Positions 41,387 to 48,743 of a stretch of DNA of 64,000 nucleotides are shown here, piece after piece. A program made the translations under genes and the position numbers. Numbering within the stretch: the first letter of the stretch is position 1; each line of letters begins with the position of its first letter. The notes beneath the pieces are model-generated. The model made no database searches. It saw only the letters and a list, made by a program, of their open reading frames with translations, and was not told the origin of the DNA. The DNA comes from Clostridium aminobutyricum (GTDB taxonomy: Bacteria > Bacillota > Clostridia > Peptostreptococcales > Anaerovoracaceae), in the NCBI RefSeq assembly GCF_017255415.1, contig NZ_JAFJZZ010000003.1:62001-126000 (forward strand), read 5' to 3'.

Positions 41387-41791
41387 ATGATTTGGTTAAT
41401 GTCTGGCATTGGAATTACATTTTTATTGGTACTACTAATAAAAGCAATGGGATTAGGTAATTGGAGAATAACATTAAATCAAGTCATATCGTCATACACG
41501 GGGATAAAGAAAATGAATCCTGCTTTATCAGATAAAGAAGTATTTATGAGTGTTTTAGATGAACGGTACAGGGTGGAACTGTATTATGCGAAGAAGGAAA
41601 AAGCGAAAGGTATCATCGAGAAGGAAGTAGAAGGCGGTTGGTCCATACTAAATAAATATAATTTACCGATCTTGATTTATTTATGTTTAGTGATTGAGAA
41701 AAATAAGATACTGAGTAGCTATACAACGGTGCATGACATGTTATCAGTCATTACAGCTGAACTGCAAAGACAGGGCTTAAAATACATATAA
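41387..41791 (+). CDS. Membrane-anchored hypothetical protein
   Basis: 134 residues: one N-terminal membrane helix (MIWLMSGIGITFLLVLLIKAM), then a soluble helical domain (SYTGIKKMNPALSDKEVFMSVLDERYRVE). I do not recognise it. The start is ATG 41387, eight bases after GGAGG, rather than the upstream ATG 41369, which overlaps the RBS. Confidence 0.65.
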   Translation: MIWLMSGIGITFLLVLLIKAMGLGNWRITLNQVISSYTGIKKMNPALSDKEVFMSVLDERYRVELYYAKKEKAKGIIEKEVEGGWSILNKYNLPILIYLCLVIEKNKILSSYTTVHDMLSVITAELQRQGLKYI

Positions 41792-41797
41792 GGAAAT

Positions 41798-41827
41798 TTG
41801 ACATAAGAATATGATCTATAATAAAAT
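41798..41827 (+). promoter_or_regulatory. Promoter of the Mef-type leader
   Basis: TTGACA (41798-41803), 18 bases, TAAAAT (41822-41827). It drives a leader that contains a short peptide frame and three hairpins. Confidence 0.6.
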
Positions 41828-41864
41828 TATTTGGAATAAATGATTTGTAGGAGGATATTCATCT

Positions 41865-41888
41865 ATGTATTCTGTTCGCTTACGATAA
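41865..41888 (+). CDS. Macrolide-type leader peptide MYSVRLR
   Basis: ATG 41865 with AGGAGG ten bases upstream encodes MYSVRLR and a stop. The Arg-Leu-Arg ending matches the +x+ motif at which macrolides stall the ribosome; known Mef leaders end in SMRLR or SMRLK-like sequences. It precedes terminator hairpins and a truncated exporter gene. Confidence 0.75.
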   Translation: MYSVRLR

Positions 41889-41896
41889 GAAGGCAA

Positions 41897-42067
41897 TAAA
41901 AAAGTAGTCATAATATCCACAAGCGTGGGCTTTTTTGTTGTACTTGTTTGGCGAATTGAGACATGATATGGGTGAAATGTAGCCATTGGGCTATGTGTTT
42001 TTCTCTTGTCTTTTGACGTTGGTATGCAGACTAAAGCTCGCATTGCGGAGTTTAGCCTGCATTTTTT
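41897..42067 (+). promoter_or_regulatory. Attenuator with three terminator-like hairpins
   Basis: T1: CCAC-AAGC-GTGG then GCTTTTTTG (41917-41936). T2: TAGCC/GGCTA then TGTGTTTTT (41980-42002). T3: TGCAG, CTAAA / TTTAG, CTGCA (42025-42061) then TTTTTTA. TTTGGC and ATATGGGT (about 41948-41973) can also pair with GCCAAACCCATAT further down. This is typical of inducible resistance leaders. Confidence 0.65.
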
Positions 42068-42119
42068 ATTGCCAAACCCATATGGAGACCAACAATAAAG
42101 ATGTAAGGAGAAAACAGAG

Positions 42120-42278
42120 ATGAATAAACAAACTTCAAAATGGAAACAAGATTTTTTTACAATATGGACCGGCCAAGCCGTATCCTTTATCACAAGTGCC
42201 ATCTTTATAGAGGAGATGAAAGAAGGCTTTAGTTGTATTGAGATAAGGCGGATTAATTATAGCATAAGAAAGGGTTAG
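42120..42278 (+). pseudogene. Truncated Mef-like macrolide exporter
   Basis: A 52-codon relic with an intact ribosome site (AAGGAG) and start. The first 30 residues (KWKQDFFTIWTGQAVSFITS) are the opening of an MFS Mef-type exporter. After SAIF the sequence jumps to IEEMKEGFSCIEIRRI and a stop, probably joining the first helix to the central loop (compare the KEG motif of Mef-type loops) by an internal deletion. The functional exporter is gone but its control leader remains. Confidence 0.7.
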
Positions 42279-42305
42279 GAATATTTAAATGTTCTTAACC
42301 CTTTT
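42268..42305. terminator. Terminator after the Mef relic
   Basis: AAAGGGTTA...TAACCCTTTT stem around 42270-42304. It could also serve the convergent oxidase gene. Confidence 0.65.
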
Positions 42306-42331
42306 ATAAATTCCATCTTCTATTTTTTTAA

Positions 42332-42796
42332 TTAAACTCTATGCTTACCTGTTAAGCTGTCTATTGCTATTTTTACTATCATTGCTTTTGAACCTGCAGT
42401 GTCGATATATTTTTCTCCTTCAGCTATATAATCTGTACAGTATTTATAAAGGAACTCTTTGAATGCCATGAGGCTTTCCGCTTCATCCGTCACTAAAGCA
42501 GCTTTCCCAAAGGCAATGACACTTTCATAAAGCGTTCCAAATTTATCGGGTAAAATCTTCGTTTTTCCTACAACAGTAAAGGTTACTTTATCATTATTGA
42601 TTATATTATTGTGCTTGGTACCACCGGCATTTGCGCCATGATAATATATAGTATTATCAATAACAATATAGCTTAAGGGAACTCCATATGGCTGTCCATT
42701 CGAATCAACCGTTGCAAGAATTCCATATTCACCTTCTTTTAAAATATTCAGTGCGTCTTCATTACTCATAAGGCGATCCCTTCTACGCATTTCCAT
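42332..42796 (-). CDS. Pyridoxamine-5'-phosphate-oxidase-fold protein, NimA-like
   Basis: 154 residues with the split-barrel flavin-binding fold (GEYGILATVDSNGQPYGVPL, YYHGANAGGTKHNNI, KVTFTVVG). The MRRRDR start and overall length match NimA-type nitroimidazole reductases and related flavoproteins; the HGANAGGTK segment binds flavin. Substrate is uncertain. It is divergent from a MocR regulator, a common pairing for PNPOx-fold proteins. Confidence 0.85.
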   Translation of the reverse strand: MEMRRRDRLMSNEDALNILKEGEYGILATVDSNGQPYGVPLSYIVIDNTIYYHGANAGGTKHNNIINNDKVTFTVVGKTKILPDKFGTLYESVIAFGKAALVTDEAESLMAFKEFLYKYCTDYIAEGEKYIDTAGSKAMIVKIAIDSLTGKHRV

Positions 42797-42971
42797 TTGA
42801 TTATCCTCCTTAATAATTAAATAGTTTTGTTATCAGTTTGTTTTGCAGAATACATCCGTTTCATAAATTATCAATTTATAACTTGCAAGTTTAATGGTAT
42901 TATATGATTGTATTTTAACCTGCAAAAGGGACAATTTTTTAAATATTAATGGATACAGTTGGAGGAATAAG

Positions 42972-44378
42972 ATGTTAATACTTGATAAAGATTCTAAGAT
43001 TTCATTGTATATGCAAATATACAGTCATTATCAAAATTTAATTGTTTCTGGTGAAATCGCAGAAGGAATGATGCTCCCCTCCATAAGAGATTTATCAAAA
43101 AATATGAATGTTAGCCGCAATACTGTAGAAGCAGCATATCAGCAGCTTTATTCGGAAGGCTACATCTCAAGTAAAGTAGGTAGTGGATATCTGGTAGAAA
43201 AATTTGAGACGAATTTGTATGAGCATTTTAAAGAGTTGAAGACAGAAAAAGAAGTAAAACAATTTCATGAACAAGGAATATCCACTATAAAAAAATATAA
43301 TTTTCAATATGGAAGATTAAATGTGTCAGATTTTCCTCTTAGTATATGGAGAAAACTTTTAAATCAAACGTTACTTTCTGATGAGATCGATTGTTTAACA
43401 GCATACAACAATAGAACCGGAGAATTAGAGTTAAGAACTGAAATTCAGAAATATCTTCATGAGTCCAGAGGTGTAAATTGTGAGCCGGATCAAATTATTT
43501 TGCGTCCTGCCACTCTAGCTTGTATAAGCCTAATCTGTCAACTATTAATGAAGAACACAAATACCCTTGCCATTGAAGAGCCTACTTATGATAGTGCAAG
43601 AGATGTTTTCAGAAATCATGGATTCAATATGATATTAACTCCGGTTCAAGAAGATGGCCTCAATATTGATTTCCTTAAGAAATCGGAGGCAAAAGCCGTG
43701 TTTATTACGCCTTCTCACCAATTTCCAACCGGGGCAGTAATGCCGATAAACAAAAGACTTAGCTTGATTGAATGGGCAGAGCAAAATGATTCCTATATTA
43801 TTGAAGATGATTATGACAGTGAGTTACGTTATAACAGCAGGCCTATTCCCTGCATTCAGTCATTGGATACAACAGGGCGTGTAATATATATCAATTCTTT
43901 TTCCAAAGCATTTGCACCGGGGTTAAGAATGGGATTTGTGGTCTTACCTCCGCCGCTATTGGAAATTTATCAAACGTATTTTTCAAGATATAATTGCGCT
44001 GTACCTTGGTTAGAACAAAAGGCAATGTATGAGTTCATGAATCAAGGCTATTGGAGCAGACATCTTAGAAAAGTTACGAATAAAAACAAGAGAAAGCATG
44101 ACATTTTAATTCGTACGATTGCAGAAGTAATGGGAGAACGAATAAAAATTCATGGAAGAAATGCAGGCCTCCATATTTTATTGGAAATCTTCAATGGCAT
44201 GAAAGAAAAAGAGCTGATTGAGAAAGCAGCAGAAGTGGGCGTCAAAGTTTACCCTGTAAGCATATACTGGGGGAATAAAGAAGATTATTCCTATAATATG
44301 GTGTTGATGGGATTTAGCGGGCTTACGGAAACTGAAATCATAGAGGGAATTCATCTCTTAAATGCCGCTTGGTTTTAA
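42972..44378 (+). CDS. MocR/PdxR-family regulator (GntR HTH + aminotransferase domain)
   Basis: 468 residues. GntR-type winged helix at 1-75 (LPSIRDLSKNMNVSRNTVEAAYQQL), linker, then a fold-type I aminotransferase domain with the PLP lysine in NSFSKAFAPGLR and EDDYDSELRY before it. MocR proteins sense PLP or amino acids; PdxR activates vitamin B6 genes. The divergent oxidase-fold gene is its likely target. I start it at ATG 42972 (GGAGG), not at the earlier in-frame codon 42894. Confidence 0.92.
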   Translation: MLILDKDSKISLYMQIYSHYQNLIVSGEIAEGMMLPSIRDLSKNMNVSRNTVEAAYQQLYSEGYISSKVGSGYLVEKFETNLYEHFKELKTEKEVKQFHEQGISTIKKYNFQYGRLNVSDFPLSIWRKLLNQTLLSDEIDCLTAYNNRTGELELRTEIQKYLHESRGVNCEPDQIILRPATLACISLICQLLMKNTNTLAIEEPTYDSARDVFRNHGFNMILTPVQEDGLNIDFLKKSEAKAVFITPSHQFPTGAVMPINKRLSLIEWAEQNDSYIIEDDYDSELRYNSRPIPCIQSLDTTGRVIYINSFSKAFAPGLRMGFVVLPPPLLEIYQTYFSRYNCAVPWLEQKAMYEFMNQGYWSRHLRKVTNKNKRKHDILIRTIAEVMGERIKIHGRNAGLHILLEIFNGMKEKELIEKAAEVGVKVYPVSIYWGNKEDYSYNMVLMGFSGLTETEIIEGIHLLNAAWF

Positions 44379-44462
44379 CTAAATGACCGATTCCTACAAG
44401 CGGATGCGCAGATAAAAAGATAAAAATCCATGTTTTAAAAATACATAATCCATATAAAACAG

Positions 44463-44518
44463 TTGCAAATGAAACTAATAGGATCTATACTTCAAATAGT
44501 TGCAAAAGAAACTATTTG
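44463..44518 (+). promoter_or_regulatory. MarR-type promoter and operators
   Basis: TTGCAA (44463-44468), 17 bases, TATACT (44486-44491). AGTTGCAAATGAAACT covers the -35, and a perfect 9-bp dyad, CAAATAGTT (44493-44501) / AACTATTTG (44510-44518), lies after the -10. Both contain AGTTGCAA(A/T)-GAAACT, the probable MarR site. Confidence 0.7.
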
Positions 44519-44531
44519 AAGGAGGAATTCA

Positions 44532-44981
44532 ATGGTTAAAGAGTCAATTGGTAAGTATATTGCAGCAATTCATAGGAATGTGCAGAGTATTATGAACTAT
44601 AAATTGGAGCAAATTGACATTAATAATGGACAATATGATTTCTTTTTTGTCATTTCAAATCATGAAGGATTAAGTCAAAAGGAGCTAAGTGAACGTCTGC
44701 ATATAGGTAAGTCAACAACTGCGAAAGCAGTCAAGAATTTAGTAAATAGCGGCTATATAACAAGAGAGCAAGATGAATATGACAGGCGGTATTATCGGTT
44801 GTATTTGACTGAAAAAGGAAAACAAATAGTCCCAATAGTTCGTTCAACTTTTTTGGAACTAATAGAAATTTATTCAAAAGATTTATCTCCAAAAGAGTAT
44901 GAAGAAACAATCAACGTGTTAAAAAGGATTCTTAACAATGTTAGCAATGAAAAGAATAAACTTAATTCTGACATTGAATAA
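44532..44981 (+). CDS. MarR-family regulator
   Basis: 149 residues, winged helix LSQKELSERLHIGKSTTAKAVKNLVNSGYITREQDEYDRRYYRLYLTEKG shown in parts at about residues 50-100. Twin operator-like motifs in its promoter indicate autorepression. No cysteine sensor is evident. The following VOC gene, 130 bases away, may be a target. RBS GGAGG. Confidence 0.88.
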   Translation: MVKESIGKYIAAIHRNVQSIMNYKLEQIDINNGQYDFFFVISNHEGLSQKELSERLHIGKSTTAKAVKNLVNSGYITREQDEYDRRYYRLYLTEKGKQIVPIVRSTFLELIEIYSKDLSPKEYEETINVLKRILNNVSNEKNKLNSDIE

Positions 44982-45111
44982 CTTTTATTCTCTATTTTAC
45001 AATAGCTAAAAGTAAAGTAACCAGTGACAGCAAAAGAAACGATAGCGAATAAAATTGTTTACGAGTCGATGTTATTTTATTAATTTAATTTTTTTACAAG
45101 GAGGAAGTACT

Positions 45112-45477
45112 ATGAAATTTTGTTGGAGCACGTTAAGAGTAAAAAATTTGGAAGAGTCCATTGCATTTTACACAGAAATAATTGGACTTGAGGTGGCAAG
45201 GCGATTTAACGGGGGACCAAGTAAAGAGATTGTCTTTTTAGGCGATAGTGAAACTAAAATCGAGCTTGTATGCGATGGTGAGAGCCGAGATACTAATGTA
45301 GGAAAGGATATTTCTTGGGGGTTTGAAACCGAGTCTCTTGATAAGGCACTCGAGCTTGTTAAGGAAAAAGGTATCCCTGTTGTGAGTGGCCCGATTCAGC
45401 CAAATCCACATGTGAAATTCTTTTTTATCAAAGATCCGGATGGTATGTTAATACAGCTAGTGGAGCATATGGCTTAA
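45112..45477 (+). CDS. VOC (glyoxalase/bleomycin-resistance fold) protein
   Basis: 121 residues, two beta-alpha-beta-beta-beta modules (STLRVKNLEESIAFYTEIIG and VKFFFIKDPDGMLIQLVEH). Metal ligands expected of glyoxalase I are partly present (final Glu in QLVEH). Glyoxalase-like or drug-binding roles are both possible. ATG 45112 follows GGAGG. Confidence 0.85.
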   Translation: MKFCWSTLRVKNLEESIAFYTEIIGLEVARRFNGGPSKEIVFLGDSETKIELVCDGESRDTNVGKDISWGFETESLDKALELVKEKGIPVVSGPIQPNPHVKFFFIKDPDGMLIQLVEHMA

Positions 45478-45519
45478 CCATTAAAAGATCAGCGAAAGGA
45501 TGCTTAATGAAGCGATGTA

Positions 45520-45548
45520 TTGACACCATTGAGTTTTTTTGCTATAGT
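45520..45548 (+). promoter_or_regulatory. Promoter of the guanidine riboswitch transcript
   Basis: TTGACA (45520-45525), 17 bases, TATAGT (45543-45548). Confidence 0.8.
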
Positions 45549-45574
45549 CAAGGCATCAAATATAAATAAAAAGT

Positions 45575-45697
45575 TTTATAGGGTTCCACAGTTTCAGATG
45601 GGAGACTGGTTTGGTCCGAGATAAAACGTACAGCGCAGCTGTATACACGGAAGGACAAAAGCCTGGGAGATATGTTGAATATCATCCTTGGCTTTTT
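45575..45697 (+). promoter_or_regulatory. Guanidine-I (ykkC) riboswitch with expression terminator
   Basis: Conserved blocks appear in order: TAGGGTTCC, CTGGTTTGGTCCGAGA, ACACGGAAGGACAAAAGCC and TGGGAGAT, matching the guanidine-I consensus by eye. The 3' part, AAGCC...ATATC...GGCTT then TTTTTTA (45659-45697), is the terminator released on guanidine binding. The downstream gene is a Gdx-type exporter, the usual partner. Confidence 0.92.
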
Positions 45698-45742
45698 TAT
45701 TTTCTGAATTTAAGTTTTTGACAGCAGAAAGGAGTAAAAACA

Positions 45743-46063
45743 ATGCAATGGGTAATGTTGGTTATAGCAGGACTGTTTGAGGTATGTTGGGCTATAGGAT
45801 TAAAGTACTCGCAAGGGTTTACAAAGCTTGCACCTAGTATTTTTACGATACTTGGTATGATCGCAAGTTTTTATTTTCTATCAATAGCGTTAAAAAGTCT
45901 TCCGATAGGAACGGCATATGCTATTTGGACCGGGATAGGTACGATTGGCACTGTTATTTTAGGAATCATATTATTCGGTGAATCAATAGATGCGATTCGA
46001 CTAATTTGTATTGGTCTTATCGTAGCCGGAATTGTCGGTTTGAAATTAGTGGCTCCACATTAA
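45743..46063 (+). CDS. gdx: Gdx/SugE-type guanidinium exporter (SMR family)
   Basis: 106 residues and four membrane helices. The conserved helix-1 Glu ([18 protein letters not shown]) and [14 protein letters not shown] mark the SugE/Gdx branch of small multidrug resistance proteins. It exports guanidinium against protons as a dual-topology dimer, and is switched on by the guanidine-I riboswitch immediately upstream. Confidence 0.93.
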   Translation: MQWVMLVIAGLFEVCWAIGLKYSQGFTKLAPSIFTILGMIASFYFLSIALKSLPIGTAYAIWTGIGTIGTVILGIILFGESIDAIRLICIGLIVAGIVGLKLVAPH

Positions 46064-46125
46064 TTGAACGATATACTATTTACTGGGATTTGAATAGCTT
46101 GAGATAAAATTTTTTTATAAAAATT

Positions 46126-46150
46126 TGAACGGATTACCCGTTTCATGTCT
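46126..46150 (+). promoter_or_regulatory. ECF-type autoregulatory promoter
   Basis: TGAAC (46126-46130), 16 bases, GTCT (46147-46150), the typical ECF -35/-10 pattern, 37 bases before an ECF sigma gene. Confidence 0.65.
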
Positions 46151-46186
46151 CTTATATATAGGTGCACCGAATAAGGAGGAGGTTTC

Positions 46187-46771
46187 ATGAATGAATCTAA
46201 TCTAATTGTAAATATCCAAAAAGGCGATTCCGAATCCTTTCGTAAAATTTTCGAAGAATACGAGCTGAAAGCGGTAAGAGCAGCTTACCTAATTACGGGT
46301 AATCAAGCCTCCGCAGAAGACGTAGTTCAGGAAGCGTTTGTTACATGCTATTTTGAAATAAGCAGACTTAAGAACCCAGAATGCTTTAAAACTTGGTTCT
46401 ATCGATTGCTTGTACGGATAGCATGGAGAGTTGCTGAAAAGGAGAGAAAGCTTGTGCCGGTTCAACATGTCTATGACGAAGCTAACGGCCCCGGGGTGAA
46501 GAGCGTTGAGCAGCAGTATTTGGAATCGGAAACATCGATCCAATTGTATGAGCAAATACAGAAACTTGATAAAAAGAAGCGGGACACCATAATGCTCTAT
46601 TATTATTGTGAGCTAAGCACAAAGGAAATTGCGCGAGTCGTGGGCTGTTTGGAAGGCACGGTTAAGTCGAGATTGTATTTTGCTCGGAAAGAGCTGAAAA
46701 GCAGTATTGATTTCATGCGATTAAAGGAGGATAGATATTATGGAAAAGCCGAATCCGAATCAGTTCTTTGA
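46187..46771 (+). CDS. ECF sigma factor
   Basis: 194 residues: region 2 (AAYLITGNQASAEDVVQEAFVTCY) and region 4 (KKRDTIMLYYYCELSTKEIARVVGCLEGTVKSRLYFARKEL), no region 3. Group 4 sigma factor for an envelope- or stress-type regulon. It overlaps the downstream membrane gene by 32 bases, the usual sigma/anti-sigma coupling, and has an ECF-type promoter of its own. Confidence 0.93.
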   Translation: MNESNLIVNIQKGDSESFRKIFEEYELKAVRAAYLITGNQASAEDVVQEAFVTCYFEISRLKNPECFKTWFYRLLVRIAWRVAEKERKLVPVQHVYDEANGPGVKSVEQQYLESETSIQLYEQIQKLDKKKRDTIMLYYYCELSTKEIARVVGCLEGTVKSRLYFARKELKSSIDFMRLKEDRYYGKAESESVL

Positions 46772-47552
46772 TCAATGCATTGCGCATGCGTTGAAGGAAA
46801 AAGCCGACGGGATCGTGCCGGACGGCACGTTGGTTAGAAAAATTCAAACAGAAATATATTATAAAGAAAGGGAGTATTGTTCTATGAATTATACGAAAAA
46901 AATAAAAAGAATGAATCCAGTTGTTATCATAATTCTTGTTTTCATATTATCGGCAGCAACTTGTTTTGCGGCATCTCGAATCAATAGTTATGTAAGTTTC
47001 TCGACAAAAACTTTTGAGGAATATCCTGCGGAGCGGCAAGTGAAAAGTGCTGTCAATTATATTCCGGATTATCTGGATGAATTTTCAAACGGATTTGCTT
47101 TCAAAGAAGCAAGCGTGGACGATATCAAAGCCAATGATGCGGACAATAATCCGGTAGCAGAGGGGAAAGGGATTACTTTCTATTATGAAAAAGCAGATTC
47201 TAAGAAAGGCCAGATCATGACACTTTCGACCAATCGGGGTTTTTCTGATTTTTCCAGTGACTCGGACTTAAAACAGGAGCTTATCAAGGATGGGAATATA
47301 GACCTGAAGTATTCTTACGTTGAGTCCAAACTGGTGCCAGAAGGCTATGTGCCGACGGAAGAAGAAAATCAGAAAATGGAGAAGGGGGAACTGTGGATAA
47401 GCTATGGAGCAGATAAAGAGAAAACGGATAAAGTTCAATTCATACAATGGGAAAAAGATGACATCTCATATACTTTGATGGATAGAGGATATGAGCTTCC
47501 GAAGGATGAGCTTGCAGAAATGGCAAAGGAAATTATCGGAACCGCTGAGTAA
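46740..47552 (+). CDS. Membrane partner / probable anti-sigma factor
   Basis: 270 residues: a ~55-residue cytoplasmic N-terminus, one membrane helix (NPVVIIILVFILSAATCFAA), and an extracytoplasmic domain ending in VQFIQWEKDDISYTLMDRGYELPKDELAEMA, which resembles DUF4367-type domains found on anti-sigma proteins. It lacks a zinc-binding HxxxCxxC motif. The 32-base overlap with the sigma gene supports an anti-sigma or signal-receiving role. Confidence 0.8.
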   Translation: MEKPNPNQFFDQCIAHALKEKADGIVPDGTLVRKIQTEIYYKEREYCSMNYTKKIKRMNPVVIIILVFILSAATCFAASRINSYVSFSTKTFEEYPAERQVKSAVNYIPDYLDEFSNGFAFKEASVDDIKANDADNNPVAEGKGITFYYEKADSKKGQIMTLSTNRGFSDFSSDSDLKQELIKDGNIDLKYSYVESKLVPEGYVPTEEENQKMEKGELWISYGADKEKTDKVQFIQWEKDDISYTLMDRGYELPKDELAEMAKEIIGTAE

Positions 47553-47576
47553 AAATAAAAGGGGTAGTTGAAAAAT

Positions 47577-47617
47577 ATAAAGCCACGTTCAGTCTGATTC
47601 TGAAGGTGGCTTTATCG
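47577..47617 (+). terminator. Terminator of the sigma operon
   Basis: ATAAAGCCAC (47577-47586) with GTGGCTTTAT (47606-47615), plus inner TTCAG/CTGAA. Confidence 0.8.
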
Positions 47618-47668
47618 TCTGGCGGGAATCAGTGAGCAGGCATTGTTGTTTTGGGACAATCTCCATTT

Positions 47669-48163
47669 TTATTTAATAAGACTTTTTTCTAGCAAACTAG
47701 GTAATATAGAAAAGGCATCGATCACAGATTGAACTTGCTCTTTTGGGAGATCACTGAAGGCTTCTATTTCTGCTGCTTTCAGTTCAAGAAGTAAGCTGTT
47801 TGCATATTGCTCTCCCTGCTTTGTGAAGGTAACGATTTTATTTCTTCGGTCTGCTGGGTTTAATTCTCTGAGAATATAGCCATCTGCTTCAAGGCCGGAT
47901 AATATCAAGGAGATCGTTTGCTTCGGAAGATATAATTTATTGCAGATTTTATTTTGCGTGCAATAAGGTGACGTTTCTTTTATGACATACAAAACAAATA
48001 GCGTCGTATCATTGATATGGTGCTTCTTTGACCAAGCATGATAAATGTCACCAATCTTAAACCATGCTTGATAATAAATGTCTATTATATTGTCTAAATC
48101 TGTTTTTTCATCCACGTGTTTTTTATCCTTTCCATGGTATATATCCTTCCTTTTATTTGCCAC
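47669..48163 (-). CDS. MarR-family regulator of the SMR operon
   Basis: 164 residues, winged helix NKICNKLYLPKQTISLILSGLEADGYILREL with wing DRRNKIVTFTKQG. It is translated three bases after the SMR exporter gene. The promoter carries a perfect 34-base dyad, so it probably represses the operon and responds to an SMR substrate. Confidence 0.88.
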   Translation of the reverse strand: MANKRKDIYHGKDKKHVDEKTDLDNIIDIYYQAWFKIGDIYHAWSKKHHINDTTLFVLYVIKETSPYCTQNKICNKLYLPKQTISLILSGLEADGYILRELNPADRRNKIVTFTKQGEQYANSLLLELKAAEIEAFSDLPKEQVQSVIDAFSILPSLLEKSLIK

Positions 48164-48166
48164 TAT

Positions 48167-48490
48167 CTAGTGGGTTGTACTGCTTAAATTCAGTCCAATA
48201 ACGCCCAACACAATAAACAGTATGGAGAATATTTTTAGTGCATTAATCGTTTCTTTAAAAAAGAATATCCCAATTGCAGCTATGATAAGGATTCCCGCTG
48301 CCCCCCATATAGCATAGGCGACACTGACCGGTATTTTAGTCAATGCTTTTGCTAAAAAAGCAAAACAGAGGCCATATGTTATTAGTGTTCCTAAGGCCGG
48401 CAGCATTTTTGTAAACCCATCAGATAGCTTCATACAAGTGGTTCCTAACGTTTCAAATATAATCGCAAGACCTAAATAAATCCATTCCAT
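48167..48490 (-). CDS. SMR-family small multidrug exporter
   Basis: 107 residues, four helices, with helix-1 Glu (LAIIFETLGTTCMKLSDGF) and PVSVAYAIWGAAGILII in helix 3. The GTTCMKLSDGFT segment is EmrE/QacE-like rather than Gdx-like, so quaternary ammonium or similar cations are likely. It is the first gene of an operon with its MarR regulator. Confidence 0.9.
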   Translation of the reverse strand: MEWIYLGLAIIFETLGTTCMKLSDGFTKMLPALGTLITYGLCFAFLAKALTKIPVSVAYAIWGAAGILIIAAIGIFFFKETINALKIFSILFIVLGVIGLNLSSTTH

Positions 48491-48516
48491 AATAAAATCT
48501 TCTTTCTATAATAAAT

Positions 48517-48576
48517 AATCCCATTAGTCCAGTTATGGACTAATGGGATTATACTTGGAAATTTGATTGTTGTCAA
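48517..48576 (-). promoter_or_regulatory. SMR operon promoter with 34-bp perfect dyad
   Basis: Minus strand TTGACA (48576-48571), 17 bases, TATAAT (48553-48548). The -10 overlaps the dyad AATCCCATTAGTCCA (48517-48531), GTTA, and the exact complement (48536-48550): a textbook repressor site. Confidence 0.85.
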
Positions 48577-48743
48577 CAAGTTTGAACCGGCAATCATGAA
48601 TAAGTCAAAGATGAAGTGGACAAGTCGCAAATGTGAGTATTATGACTGAACAAAGTGCTTGACATAGGGCTGAGTGAAGATGTTAAGCTAAGTGTAGAAA
48701 AAATAAAACAACACATAAATAGTTGCAGAAAAGGAGAGTAATT

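Noticed and set aside
41816..42202. 128-codon minus-strand frame
   Set aside because: It is antisense to a leader with clear plus-strand signals, and has no RBS or recognisable motif.
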